A stretch of 64,000 nt of DNA, from assembly GCA_017449675.1 (NCBI GenBank), contig JAFTFG010000003.1, positions 31,535-95,534 of the forward strand. Direction: 5' to 3'. The position numbers and the translations under genes are program-made. The DNA comes from Prevotella sp. (GTDB taxonomy: Bacteria; Bacteroidota; Bacteroidia; Bacteroidales; Bacteroidaceae). Under the pieces are notes generated by a model that saw only the letters and a program-made list of their open reading frames with translations, ran no database searches and was not told the DNA's origin. Positions 1 through 10,700 of the stretch are shown here, one piece after another; within the stretch, counting starts at the first letter, position 1, and every line of letters starts with the position of its first letter.

Positions 1-3000
1 GTATGTATCATAAACCGTTTTACCATCTACCACCTTTCCGTATGGGAAGGTTGAGCACGGCGCAAGAGAAGTAGTGACAGCCGTTTCGGACGGGTCAACA
101 AACTGTTCATTTGTATAGGGTTTAGGCTTACCGCCTTCTGTCTGGCCTGCTCCTACACCGATCTGACAGTTACCCTCTATCGTTACGTGCGTATTATCCA
201 GCACACGACCGAACTCACCACCGCCAATGATGGACTCTAGGATGAAGGCCGTGCCGCCGATGGTCACATCTGTGCTGCCTACGTAAGTCTTAAAGTGCGT
301 GTCAGGGTGTGTTGCCGGGTCCTCTATCAGACCACAGCCGCCGCCCCATACCCAGCCTTCGGGAACAGGGCCGCCCTCAGAGGCAGGCCTTGTCATACCC
401 TGTGTAGCCACCTCTATGGGGCCAATCTGGCCGCCAGTAACACTAACCGTACATTTACCAGTGCCTCCTTCACATGACATAGGCATGCCAATACAGCCAT
501 CATGAGCAGGATGAGAGCCAAAGACTGTTACATCGGCTTCAGCCGTAGACCTTGTGAATGTTCCTACCGAGCCGGAAAGTCCACCACCAAAGATTCCGTT
601 GAAGACATAACCGCCCGTCATCGTTACATTGGTATTGCCAAGCACATCGGCCTCGCAGCCACCACCGTAGACACTATAATGCACGGAGCCGCCACTGATG
701 CTGACGTTTGTGTCATGTTCAACCACACCTAGATTACCACCGCCAAAAACACTACCATTCGAGGCTCTACCCTGACCTTCTTCGCCAATCATTCCGCCAG
801 CAATAGAAACGGTAGTATTACCATTCACAGCAGATTCTTCACCACCGCCGTAAACGCTACCACCAACTTCAGTACTACCCTCTATATTCAGTGTAGCATT
901 GCCCGTTACAGTACCAAGGTCTTCAAGAGAAACGGTAGTATAGCAATACCACTTTCCATCGTACTGAAATGCAGGCTTACTGGTGTCAACACCATCAGGG
1001 ATAACGACACCTGCAGGAGAAACCACATTGGTTGTAGGGTTCTTATAGCACCATGTATATTGTCTAATATCATTCCCATCTTTCAAATAGCCGACACTTC
1101 CATTATGACATACACCAGAGGCATCACGATAAGGGAATGACACTTTTGTCTTGTCGTGAACAGGGAACGATGGTATAGAAGCAGAAAAGCCTGCACCAAA
1201 AACACTGCCCATGACGGTACAGTCAGTAAGCGTGGATGTGACATCGCCACTGACATTAGCCAAGTTGCCGCCACCATAGAAATTGTGCTTAAATGTACAA
1301 TCTGATAAAGTATTGGTAACATTACCTGTAGAGGTGACTCCAAACTGTGCCCAATGACGGTAACTACGAGCCACAGCAGATTTGTCGATACCATTAGACT
1401 GATTAAATACCTCAAACTCAAATTCTGCATGATAGCCTTTGCTGGCATCGTAGGTGGCTGTTGCATTTTGTCCAGAGATAGGAGTAAAACTGCTCCATCC
1501 ATAAGTATTTCCGCTCCACGTGCTTTCACTAGGCATATCATCAGGAGTTTCATCTTTAATCTGTTCACGATACAGATTCGTACCGCCATTGCCTCCACCG
1601 TAGTATTGATTGAAGACGGTGCCTTTGGCATTGGTGGTAACTGTCTGGCTGGTACCAACTTTAGGGCCACCACAATATTTTTCAAGTATAAGGCTATTGT
1701 TGATAGTGACGTTAATGCTTCCTGCTACAGGGTTGTTGGCATTGATACCACCACCGTAGAACTCGTCGATGACCGAGTGATCTATTTCGAAATAGACACT
1801 ATTCCTTACCGCCTCCATACCGGCACCGGCCATTATGCCAAAGCGACCGCCATTGGTGTAACAGTGGGGGTTGTCGTTGTAGGCGTTGTTGGTGGTAACA
1901 TCTGTACGGTATAGTCCTGAGAGATAGAATTCAGGGAATTCGCCACCCATAACGCTTACAGCACAATGGCGTGCTCTCACATTATTATTACCTGCATGAC
2001 TACCTGGAGTAAAGCGTTTCATCCAAACATGGCCACCCATGATAATATTCCTAGTAAAGGCAATCTCTGGCTTATTGGTATTGCCATGAGCAACGATCTG
2101 CTCAAACTCTCCTCCGTTGAATATTAATGGTTGCTGATGGTTGATATTGACCGATACGGACATATATTCGAACTGGGTGGTGTGCATAAATGAGGTTTCG
2201 GTAATCTCGAAATGTCCTTGCGGAACCATGATACCGATAGCGTAGGCATAAGTATTATGACGCATGGTTAAACCCAGTTCTGGTATTGGAAGGAAGTCGA
2301 AACGGACTGGCATGATGGGACGACGGTCATAATTGCTACGCCATTGAAGGGGGAAACAGAAATCTGGCTCGTTGTCCATATCGAAGTCGGCACTCATGAT
2401 GGTAAAACCACCCTTACCACTATTACCCAAGTCAATATCATTCTGGGCGTTCATCGGATAGTTGCCAACAAGTACCACGGCCTGATCATAAACATTGCAA
2501 GTTTTGTTTGTTTTAACAGCCGTCATCATCGTATTGAAGTCATCGTAGATAGAGATACTGTTGTAAGGCATAGTAGTGGACAATGTTCCTGCTGGTGTAA
2601 AAGCACGACCATAGTTCTTACTTTTGGTAACATCGACACGGTCAAGAGCATGACCTTTGCCATGCAGATAGAACGCAGTACCCCAATAGGCTTCAATTTC
2701 AATAGCAGTTACCCCCTCCGGCACATAGTAGTAGCCTCCTTGAGCAAAAGCACGGTTGCCGTTAGAATCGTAAATATCTTTGGCTGTACTGTGACGGTCA
2801 GCATAGTTATAACCACTTTCCCAGTTGGCAACAAAACTATGGTAATCTGTAACTGTTCCATCTGTTGTGACTGAGGTAATCTTCCATGCAGTAACTACTT
2901 TATTGGTATAGTTACCATAATAACGAGTTAGGTGATTGTTGGAAGAGGGGTCTCCGAATACTTCATTGTAGTAAGGCAACTGCACTTTAGCATAGCCGAA

Positions 3001-4542
3001 GTCACAGTTCAACGTATCCATATCAGTTACGACAACCTGATTCAAATCCCTGCTCTTCTCTGTTAATCCAGTAAGAGTGCCTGGATATGAGCCAGTTTTT
3101 ACGGTAATTTTTATCGTTCCAAGTTTCTTGCCTTCATAATCCTTCGCATTGGAACGATTGACCCATCTTGCATCCTCAACGATACCATCGGCATCTGTGG
3201 CTTTAGGCCGCCAAGTTCTATCAGGATCAGGATTAATGATAGACGGATACTTACCCCACTCCTTCAAAATGGGATAAGGAGCGATACTTGGGTCGAGCAC
3301 CCATTTAGCAATTCCTGTGCTCTTGACATCATCATCAGTGGGAGTTGTTCCGTTAGTTCCATTCACCCACCATGTACAAAGTCGGCGGTTGCTATTTAGG
3401 ATACTACGATAATACTCAAAACGCGTCAGGTTTCTCTCCTCTGCTGGCCATGAGCGATTGTAATGAGCAATTGCACTATAATTATCATCAAAGGTGGCAT
3501 CTCCACGATAGTAATTATAGTTGTTGATGGCATTGTCGCCTTCATTGTTAATGACGTTACCTCCATAAACGGGATAAGCACTTCCTGGACCGCCGCCACT
3601 AATTTCACCATAGAACATACAGTTCACCACAATGGTCTTTATGCTACTCATCGTTGAGGCCTGGTTATTGCGGCCCACTATACCACCCATCATAGAACCT
3701 CCGCTAACAGTGGCATAACTATAACAATTAATAACTCGCGCTGTGCCATTCAATAGCCCTACAAGACCACCGACATTGCCAGTACCACTAACAGTACTAC
3801 CACTAAAGCCAGTGATATTTCCGTCATCGTCACGCTCAACGGTGGTTGGCAAAATACCGCAGTTATAGATACGGGTATTACCTCCTGCATTAGCGGTAAT
3901 AGCACCAGCATCTCCACTTACACCGATGTTGACATCCTCAAAGGTAATATTCCGAATGACAGCATTTCCACTGGTAGAAGAGAACAACGGTTTCGAAAGA
4001 CCATATATCTTATGAAAGCCACCATCAAGTGTACCTTTGAAATCACCCAAACTGGCAGATAGGGATGAGGCCTCAATATCCGATGCCAACTCGTAAAAAG
4101 CCGTCTCTGTCAAATCCGTAATCTCTGAAAGGCTTGTAATCACATTTGCTGTACTGGGAGCAAACGTTGCGGTCACAAAAGCACCATCATATTCTTCTGG
4201 AATATCAAACGTATAAGTCACCTCTCCTGTTTGCCATCCGTCAGGACCATTAAGAGTAAACTGCCCTATCCCCGGAGCACGACGTGAAGAGGAAGGATCA
4301 ATCATTTTCTCAACTACTATAAGAGATTTCTTGATTTTGTAACCAGAGGCTGGGGTAACTACAATGGTTACGGTTCGCCCTGAGAGCCAACCATCTCCAT
4401 CTGGCAGTCTGACAGTACCTGCTTCAGCATTAGGCTTTACAGTATTAATGATAATGTTACCACGTTCAATAGCCCACATTTCACCTGCCCCCATCAACAT
4501 GAGTGCCACTAACAAAATGATGTATCTTATAGTATGTTTCAT
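1..4542 (-). CDS. Giant secreted adhesin-like protein with YGGG motifs (partial, C-terminus outside window)
   Basis: The reading frame is open from the ATG at 4542 to the left edge (1514 codons, no stop), so the C-terminus is missing. It starts with a signal peptide (MKHTIRYIILLVALMLMGAG, cleavage near residue 25). Residues 28-75 look like an InlB B-repeat-type domain (GTV..., ...TPASGYKIKK). Residues about 140-300 hold GLUG-like motifs (FKGTLDGGFHKIYGL, NVGGLVGLLNG). From about residue 925 onward, at least ten motifs such as FYGGGN, VYGGGE, VFGGGN and IFGGGL alternate with short beta-strand-like T-V-x-I-x-G-G stretches, suggesting a beta-helix or solenoid. The same motif fills the first half of the 3898-aa protein two genes upstream, so the two are probably paralogs. 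It is the last visible gene of the fimbrial operon, 13 bp after its neighbour. Surface adhesin is inferred; no ligand can be named. Confidence 0.85.
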   Translation of the reverse strand, partial: MKHTIRYIILLVALMLMGAGEMWAIERGNIIINTVKPNAEAGTVRLPDGDGWLSGRTVTIVVTPASGYKIKKSLIVVEKMIDPSSSRRAPGIGQFTLNGPDGWQTGEVTYTFDIPEEYDGAFVTATFAPSTANVITSLSEITDLTETAFYELASDIEASSLSASLGDFKGTLDGGFHKIYGLSKPLFSSTSGNAVIRNITFEDVNIGVSGDAGAITANAGGNTRIYNCGILPTTVERDDDGNITGFSGSTVSGTGNVGGLVGLLNGTARVINCYSYATVSGGSMMGGIVGRNNQASTMSSIKTIVVNCMFYGEISGGGPGSAYPVYGGNVINNEGDNAINNYNYYRGDATFDDNYSAIAHYNRSWPAEERNLTRFEYYRSILNSNRRLCTWWVNGTNGTTPTDDDVKSTGIAKWVLDPSIAPYPILKEWGKYPSIINPDPDRTWRPKATDADGIVEDARWVNRSNAKDYEGKKLGTIKITVKTGSYPGTLTGLTEKSRDLNQVVVTDMDTLNCDFGYAKVQLPYYNEVFGDPSSNNHLTRYYGNYTNKVVTAWKITSVTTDGTVTDYHSFVANWESGYNYADRHSTAKDIYDSNGNRAFAQGGYYYVPEGVTAIEIEAYWGTAFYLHGKGHALDRVDVTKSKNYGRAFTPAGTLSTTMPYNSISIYDDFNTMMTAVKTNKTCNVYDQAVVLVGNYPMNAQNDIDLGNSGKGGFTIMSADFDMDNEPDFCFPLQWRSNYDRRPIMPVRFDFLPIPELGLTMRHNTYAYAIGIMVPQGHFEITETSFMHTTQFEYMSVSVNINHQQPLIFNGGEFEQIVAHGNTNKPEIAFTRNIIMGGHVWMKRFTPGSHAGNNNVRARHCAVSVMGGEFPEFYLSGLYRTDVTTNNAYNDNPHCYTNGGRFGIMAGAGMEAVRNSVYFEIDHSVIDEFYGGGINANNPVAGSINVTINNSLILEKYCGGPKVGTSQTVTTNAKGTVFNQYYGGGNGGTNLYREQIKDETPDDMPSESTWSGNTYGWSSFTPISGQNATATYDASKGYHAEFEFEVFNQSNGIDKSAVARSYRHWAQFGVTSTGNVTNTLSDCTFKHNFYGGGNLANVSGDVTSTLTDCTVMGSVFGAGFSASIPSFPVHDKTKVSFPYRDASGVCHNGSVGYLKDGNDIRQYTWCYKNPTTNVVSPAGVVIPDGVDTSKPAFQYDGKWYCYTTVSLEDLGTVTGNATLNIEGSTEVGGSVYGGGEESAVNGNTTVSIAGGMIGEEGQGRASNGSVFGGGNLGVVEHDTNVSISGGSVHYSVYGGGCEADVLGNTNVTMTGGYVFNGIFGGGLSGSVGTFTRSTAEADVTVFGSHPAHDGCIGMPMSCEGGTGKCTVSVTGGQIGPIEVATQGMTRPASEGGPVPEGWVWGGGCGLIEDPATHPDTHFKTYVGSTDVTIGGTAFILESIIGGGEFGRVLDNTHVTIEGNCQIGVGAGQTEGGKPKPYTNEQFVDPSETAVTTSLAPCSTFPYGKVVDGKTVYDTY

Positions 4543-4555
4543 TTCTATATTCCTT

Positions 4556-7500
4556 TTATCTCACCAATACTTTCTGATTGTTTCTAATATATAGTCCCTT
4601 TTTGGTAGGCTTACCGCTGAAACGAAGACCATCGATGGTATACCACTCGTCGCTTTCATGCACAGAGGGCTGATCCTTTATCAGTTTCACCATGTCAGTA
4701 GCAGTCTCCTTAATAAGTCTCAGACTACGTGATGAAGCAGGATTGCCTGGATCTTCCTGAGAATCGGAACCTACATAGTTAGGATTATATATATAGAAAT
4801 GATGAGGAGTTATTGTACCCTTTAAGGTAAGTACAAATTCACCCCGATAATAAACATAAGTCTCTGTTGCTTCTACTTCGACACCAGCCTCACCATCTGG
4901 AACATACATCAATTTATTGTTTTCCAACACATTCCCCGAAATGTTTTTAATATCTTCCGTCTTGGGATAAACTGTTAAGCCGGTAGCATCATGCTCTGCC
5001 AACAGCAATACAGGAGTATCTTTAGGTATATAACTGAGTGGATACAAAGATACTGTGCCCACAGATGGGTTGACCCTGCTGATGATATAGGGGCGGACAC
5101 CAACAGCCGCTGTCACCTGATCCTGCTCAGTAGAGATATAGGCGGCCACTTTCTCGCTCGTTGCAGTATCATCAAGGGGATAGAAAGAAATGTTAGAAGA
5201 ATAGGATGCCTTTGCAGAGCCTGTACAGTTATCACCCCGAGCCGTGACCGTTACAATGTTTTCCCCATCGCCCGCTTCACTCACCACATAGGTATAATCA
5301 CTTTCCGCAAAGGCTCTTTCACCATTATATAATGATACGATCCAAGATTCTCCATCTTTCCTGGCATTGATGGTGATTCCTGCTGCCGTTGTTTCGCCAT
5401 TCCCTAGATTCTTCTTGTTAATTGTCAACGTACCTGCCACAAATGATCCTAATACATAATTAGAACTCTTTACCTGATGGCTTATCTTCGTAATACTATA
5501 GGTACCGGCATTCTCTCCTTCTTCTCGCTGAAGTTCACATGTCACTACATTATCCTTTGCATCTGAGTTTTTAAGACCCTCAACATCGAAAGTCAGTTCA
5601 GGATCCACATCAAGATAGTCTTTTTCCTTTGCAACAGCCTTAATAATAATCGAAGCCTTAGTGATGGAGAAATTCGTGGTTGCCACACCTGCCTCATAAG
5701 CACCTATTGCGGCAATCTCCGCTTTCACGGTATAAGTTCCCACATTCGTCGGTTTGGTGCTGGTATATTTATCATCCCCTTCACTCTGTTTCTTGTATGT
5801 ATAAGTCACTTTTCCTTTGCCTGTATTTCCTGAGACTGACGGGTTCTTGGGACTTCCATAGGTCCAATCAGCCAAAGTGACGGTTGGGGTGATTGCTGTA
5901 CCATGTATGGTAAATGTTGCTCCTGCAAAAGAAGCGATACTATAATTTGCAGTGGCCGCAAGATCGCCCTGAGAAATCACATATGCTTTAGAATCCTCAC
6001 CATTCTCACGAGACAAAGCACCAGTCAAAGCATCGCCTATCGTATCTTCATACTTCAGTTCACCATCACCTACATGATAGGTCAACTCTGGGTCGTCTTC
6101 GCCATAGTTTTTCTCAACATCATTAGCAGTTACCGTCAATGGCGCAGGAGTAATCGTCAACTTGGCATCATTCAGTGTTATCACGTAGTTCGATCCCGCC
6201 GTTAAGGTACCCTCGGTAATAGCATACTCGCCAACGTTCTGATTATCCACATCAGCACGAGACAGGGCACCTGACACTTCATCGCCTTCCAGAAGACCAG
6301 ACACCTCCGAATATGTAAACACCGGATCATCATCACCATAGACCTTTGTCTTCGTTTCTGCCGTAATGCTCAATGGAATCTTGGTAATACTAAAAATTGT
6401 AGTTGTTTCAGTTGGCAACTGATAATTCGTATTCGACAAGGCTGTTGCTGTAGCCGTATATTGCCCGCAATTTATTCCATCACCTTCCGCAACACTCACC
6501 GTTACTTCACACTCGTCGCCCGTAATGAGATTGGCAACCGTTGCAGTAGGTTTCTGAACTGTTTTATTGTACGGAATTTCTGTCTCCCAAGCCAAAGTCG
6601 CTGTAAGTGGGGCTATCGTGAATGTCTTAGAGCCACTGACGATATAGACACTGCTCTCATTACTGGTAATGGTGACCGTCGCATTTCCTGCATTGATATT
6701 ATTTTCATAACTGACAACATAGTCGGGAATATTTGTCTCACCTACTTTTACACTGACTACAGACGGTGTCTGTTCCTCGCCATCATAAGTACATGGCACA
6801 CCTTCCAATGTAATTTCGGGCATGTAAGCAATCTTCTTCGTTATAAGATTAGAATTCACACAACCATCCTTAACAGCAACAGCCTTTATCGTTGTAATAG
6901 TCGCAACTGGCGGCAATTGAAAAGGACTACTGTATCTTTGGGCATCATCAGAAGGGTCTGGATCACTTCCATCTGTCGTAAAGTATATGACACTACCAGT
7001 GGAAACACCGCCAATACTCACTGTTCCTTCGTCACAGGAGATAACTGGAGGGACACATTTGTTAAAAGGAATAAGATCCCATTTTGATCCTGCGTTATTT
7101 GATTCATTCCATAATCCTATCATACCAGCATGACTATTCGCATCTTCTGGTCCATAGTTATTTGCATTACCTCCACTGGGATTCAGATATTTATAAATTC
7201 CTTGTACTAATGTCTTATGGTATATGTTATATGGTCCCGTTTCAGCAGTGGCATCATATTCACGGGCAAAAACAAATTCATTTTCATCACCAAGTCTCTC
7301 AACAGACTGAAGATGAACCCTCCGGCGATGGGCTTGCGTAGAGACGGGTGCAGCATTGGTGGTAAGATATTTTTCCGCACCATTATTATCCTCATGTATG
7401 ATATAGTAGTAATCACCTACCTTTCGTACTAACCATAGGAATTTTGACATATTCTCCTCTGCCTTATGCGTTGTCAAGTAAGGTTGCCCCTCTGCCCAGA

Positions 7501-7702
7501 CTTGCGTAGGGGTCTCAGCAGGACAAAGGTAATAAGTTTTGTCTGCCTGATTAACAAAATAGTAATATCCTGTCAAGTCTGTCTGTGCCTCAACAGTCCC
7601 TGCTACTACCATCAGGCACAAAAGGCTGAGGGTTCGCAGGAGTCCCCATGCTGGGAACTGCCTGGAAACAAACATCTTTTGTATCGTTATCTTACTATTC
7701 AT
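4556..7702 (-). CDS. Secreted MBG-repeat protein with chitobiase-C-like domain
   Basis: 1048 aa with an N-terminal signal peptide (hydrophobic core LLRTLSLLCLMVVAG, cleavage near residue 40). Residues about 45-215 form a unique N-terminal region (GYYYFVNQADKTYYLCPA). Residues about 215-290 resemble a CHB_HEX_C_1 domain (IYFTTDGSDPDPSDD). Several MBG-type repeats follow; the clearest have the signature KVYGDDDP, KNYGEDDPEL and KDYLDVDPEL near residues 450, 530 and 695. These are Ig-like stalk modules of bacterial surface proteins. The C-terminus (WYTIDGLRFSGKPTKKGLYI, then NNQKVLVR) resembles the short tail on many exported Prevotella/Bacteroides proteins, probably a type IX-like sorting signal. 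It lies between two YGGG adhesins with spacers of 17 and 13 bp, so it should be co-transcribed. A structural or adhesive role at the surface is inferred. Confidence 0.85.
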   Translation of the reverse strand: MNSKITIQKMFVSRQFPAWGLLRTLSLLCLMVVAGTVEAQTDLTGYYYFVNQADKTYYLCPAETPTQVWAEGQPYLTTHKAEENMSKFLWLVRKVGDYYYIIHEDNNGAEKYLTTNAAPVSTQAHRRRVHLQSVERLGDENEFVFAREYDATAETGPYNIYHKTLVQGIYKYLNPSGGNANNYGPEDANSHAGMIGLWNESNNAGSKWDLIPFNKCVPPVISCDEGTVSIGGVSTGSVIYFTTDGSDPDPSDDAQRYSSPFQLPPVATITTIKAVAVKDGCVNSNLITKKIAYMPEITLEGVPCTYDGEEQTPSVVSVKVGETNIPDYVVSYENNINAGNATVTITSNESSVYIVSGSKTFTIAPLTATLAWETEIPYNKTVQKPTATVANLITGDECEVTVSVAEGDGINCGQYTATATALSNTNYQLPTETTTIFSITKIPLSITAETKTKVYGDDDPVFTYSEVSGLLEGDEVSGALSRADVDNQNVGEYAITEGTLTAGSNYVITLNDAKLTITPAPLTVTANDVEKNYGEDDPELTYHVGDGELKYEDTIGDALTGALSRENGEDSKAYVISQGDLAATANYSIASFAGATFTIHGTAITPTVTLADWTYGSPKNPSVSGNTGKGKVTYTYKKQSEGDDKYTSTKPTNVGTYTVKAEIAAIGAYEAGVATTNFSITKASIIIKAVAKEKDYLDVDPELTFDVEGLKNSDAKDNVVTCELQREEGENAGTYSITKISHQVKSSNYVLGSFVAGTLTINKKNLGNGETTAAGITINARKDGESWIVSLYNGERAFAESDYTYVVSEAGDGENIVTVTARGDNCTGSAKASYSSNISFYPLDDTATSEKVAAYISTEQDQVTAAVGVRPYIISRVNPSVGTVSLYPLSYIPKDTPVLLLAEHDATGLTVYPKTEDIKNISGNVLENNKLMYVPDGEAGVEVEATETYVYYRGEFVLTLKGTITPHHFYIYNPNYVGSDSQEDPGNPASSRSLRLIKETATDMVKLIKDQPSVHESDEWYTIDGLRFSGKPTKKGLYIRNNQKVLVR

Positions 7703-7719
7703 AACTCGACTTCTTAGGA

Positions 7720-10700
7720 TTACTTTAATGCCAGTTTCTTTTGATACCTGCCACCAGCGGCACGGACGATATAGACACCGCTGACAGGTATGTATGTCTC
7801 AACGGTCTCACCCGGCTGGATGGTGAAGTTAGCGACAGTGATACCAGCGATGCTGACAATGCGTACATCTGCCGACTCACGAAGTGAGGAGGTGACAGCA
7901 ATCGCATGACGACGGACTGAGAATATCAGACCACCCTCGCCGATCTCCTCCTTCGACGGGTCTTCATCACCGATAGCGAAAGATGTGCCGTCACTATCGA
8001 AGGTGATATATTGGACTGCCCTGCGAGAAGGAGCCGGAGTTGAACCGTTGCCTGCCACGAAGTACGGACGGAACGGTACAAGAGCAGTCGGCTCATCCAC
8101 TCGTTCGAAGAGACTGCCATTGGTATTCAACTGATAGCCCGTTACCGCCTTGCTGCTATAGTTAGGTTTGAAGATATAGCCGTCCAGAGCGGCTCCCTCC
8201 TGCTCATCATCACTGACACCGACAGTGATACCAGGATCAGACACGAAGGAGATCACCTGCTTGTCAAGTTTCGCAGGTGCGGCCTCTGCTGTATTCTTGG
8301 CCGTCCACTCACCGCTTAGGTCAAACTCATAATAAGTCTTGCCCGGGAAGCCGACAATATATGGTTTGGCGGCAGTCAACAGCGGGTAGGCTGTCAGGTT
8401 ACGGGATGACTCATAATACCGTTGATAGGTATCTTGGTTGGCATCCTTACGCGCGTTCTTATTATAATAATAGTCCCAGAGGAAGGTATTATCCACCGTC
8501 TTGGCAGAACCACCTGCTGTCGGATAATTGAAGGTCGCAGTGAAAGTACTCTCTGATTCCGTCTTCTTACCCAGATACTCACGCAGCCAATACTCATGAC
8601 CTATCTTCGTACCATTCTCATCAATTGAACGGCTACCACTGTAGAAGTGGGTTATCTCACCCTTCTGCTGGGTAGTAATGAGTTCGGCCGTGAACGGCAG
8701 ACTAACGGTCTCCCAACCTTCCGTCAGATTGACATAACGGTCAGGTGTACGCTGATACCACATACGTTTTCCATCAGCAAAGGTGTAACTGATAGGACAG
8801 TTGAAGTCTTGTTTGTCTACCAACAGATGATCGCTGGTTGCCTTGAGGCTGCTCTGTACCAGATGCCCATGAACAGACAGTGTCGGTGCGGTATTGACAC
8901 GGCGATAGGTATCATCCATATAATAAGAGGTGTAATCGGGATCCACGAAATAGTCATTCAGTACATCATGGGTCTTTTCATCAACCTCTGCCGATGGTGC
9001 GTAAACCAACAGGTTGGATGTCTCACCATTATTCACAATGCTGAGCAATCCGTCCTCACAGTCGAGAACAGGCTGATAGAACAGGTTGTCATGAAGTCCT
9101 AACGTATAAGTGTTGTCATTATGTCCTGCAAAGTCAATCGCTGTCATATTAGGATATGCCGCCTTCATTGTTTCGTCTGTCAGTGACTCCGGCTTAGAAT
9201 ATGCCGCCAAGTTTGCCCATAGATTAAAGTGGGCCATACCCATTTTCTCACTCTGATAATAGGCAGGAGCACGATAAACACGGTTGTTCAGATTGTCGCT
9301 CTGCAGTCGTCCGCTACTCTTGGCTATATGCGTTGGAGTATCATTATGAGGACGTGATGAGTCATAGTCATAGGTCAATGTCTGTCCAAAGAACATATAG
9401 TCATCAGGCCAGATAGGTACATAGTACGTCGTAATCGTCTCACCTTCTGTCTTGGTCCTCTGCCGTTCATCGGGTGATTCCGGTATCGAACCACCGGCAT
9501 AGATGAAGTCGATGTTATCGTAGCGACGCTCCACGTATCCCAAGTCACCATATTTGGCTGAGGCAGCAGCGGGATAATAGGATGAACTTTCTGTCAAAGT
9601 GCCATCCGCAGATACGTTGAGATAGTTATACTTCTGGTCTGCCGCAGCGGGAGAGTCACTGGCCATATGGTCGTAGTAACGCTTGTTCAGGTAGAAGCCA
9701 TTCAGATTATAAGCCACCTCACCATTGTAGAAGGCTGTAGAGTTCTTACGTATCGTGGTACCATAACTACTATTCTCTGCATGGTTGATATACTTATTGG
9801 CAGCGTTATCCTCTTCAAGATAGTAACTATTGACAATCTGAACAGGTTTCTCTGCATCATTCCTTGTCGGATAGCCAAACACCGGCTTCGTCGTCTTAAC
9901 GCCCGTATTAGAGGTGCTTATCCAACAATTCTCCACATAGCCATCACCTTTTTCTACAACACCCGCTCCAGTGAACGATCCCGTAACACCCAGATTATAC
10001 ACCTCGCCACAGAGTTTATAGAAGAGAGAATTGTCAAGACCACTGATGGTATAGCCGTCACCATGTAACGTACCTTCAAAGCAATGGGTATCACTACCGA
10101 TAGACGACCAGGCGGAGCCCTCATGACTGAGATTGCTCTTCAATATAAAGTCCAGATTCTTGCTATTGCCCACCTGATCAGTATTCAGTGCAGCATGACC
10201 AGCAACCGTTTCTCCTGTGCTCAGGTCGAAGAAACTCTTCAGCAGGTCAAGTTGATTCTCACCCTCATGCCTAACCTGATCCAGATAGATCTTCGGGTTA
10301 CGTACTCCTGGCAGTGCTAAGTCCTCGTGATCCACATACATATGGTGCTCCGTGTCTGCCATCACGTCGCTAAGGTCATGGTAGTTGGCCACAGTAACGA
10401 GTACCGGCTCGGAATAAGACTTGCCGAGATAAGTCTTCGAATAGAAGGCTACCCATCGTTTCTCATTCTGATACCAATATACGGGAGTAGCATTATTGGT
10501 GAAGGGCACGCCGTTACGATGCATATAGGCATCGGTCTCATTTTCGAACATCTCCCATCCATTGGAGATCACCTCATAGAGTCCGGGGTTCACCGTTGGA
10601 GCCTTCAGACGCAGTTTGTCACCCGGCAGTACCGTAGGAGGTGCGCTCAATGGTCCTATCTCCGGTGCACCACTCTCTAACTGCAAGTGGATGTTCACCA

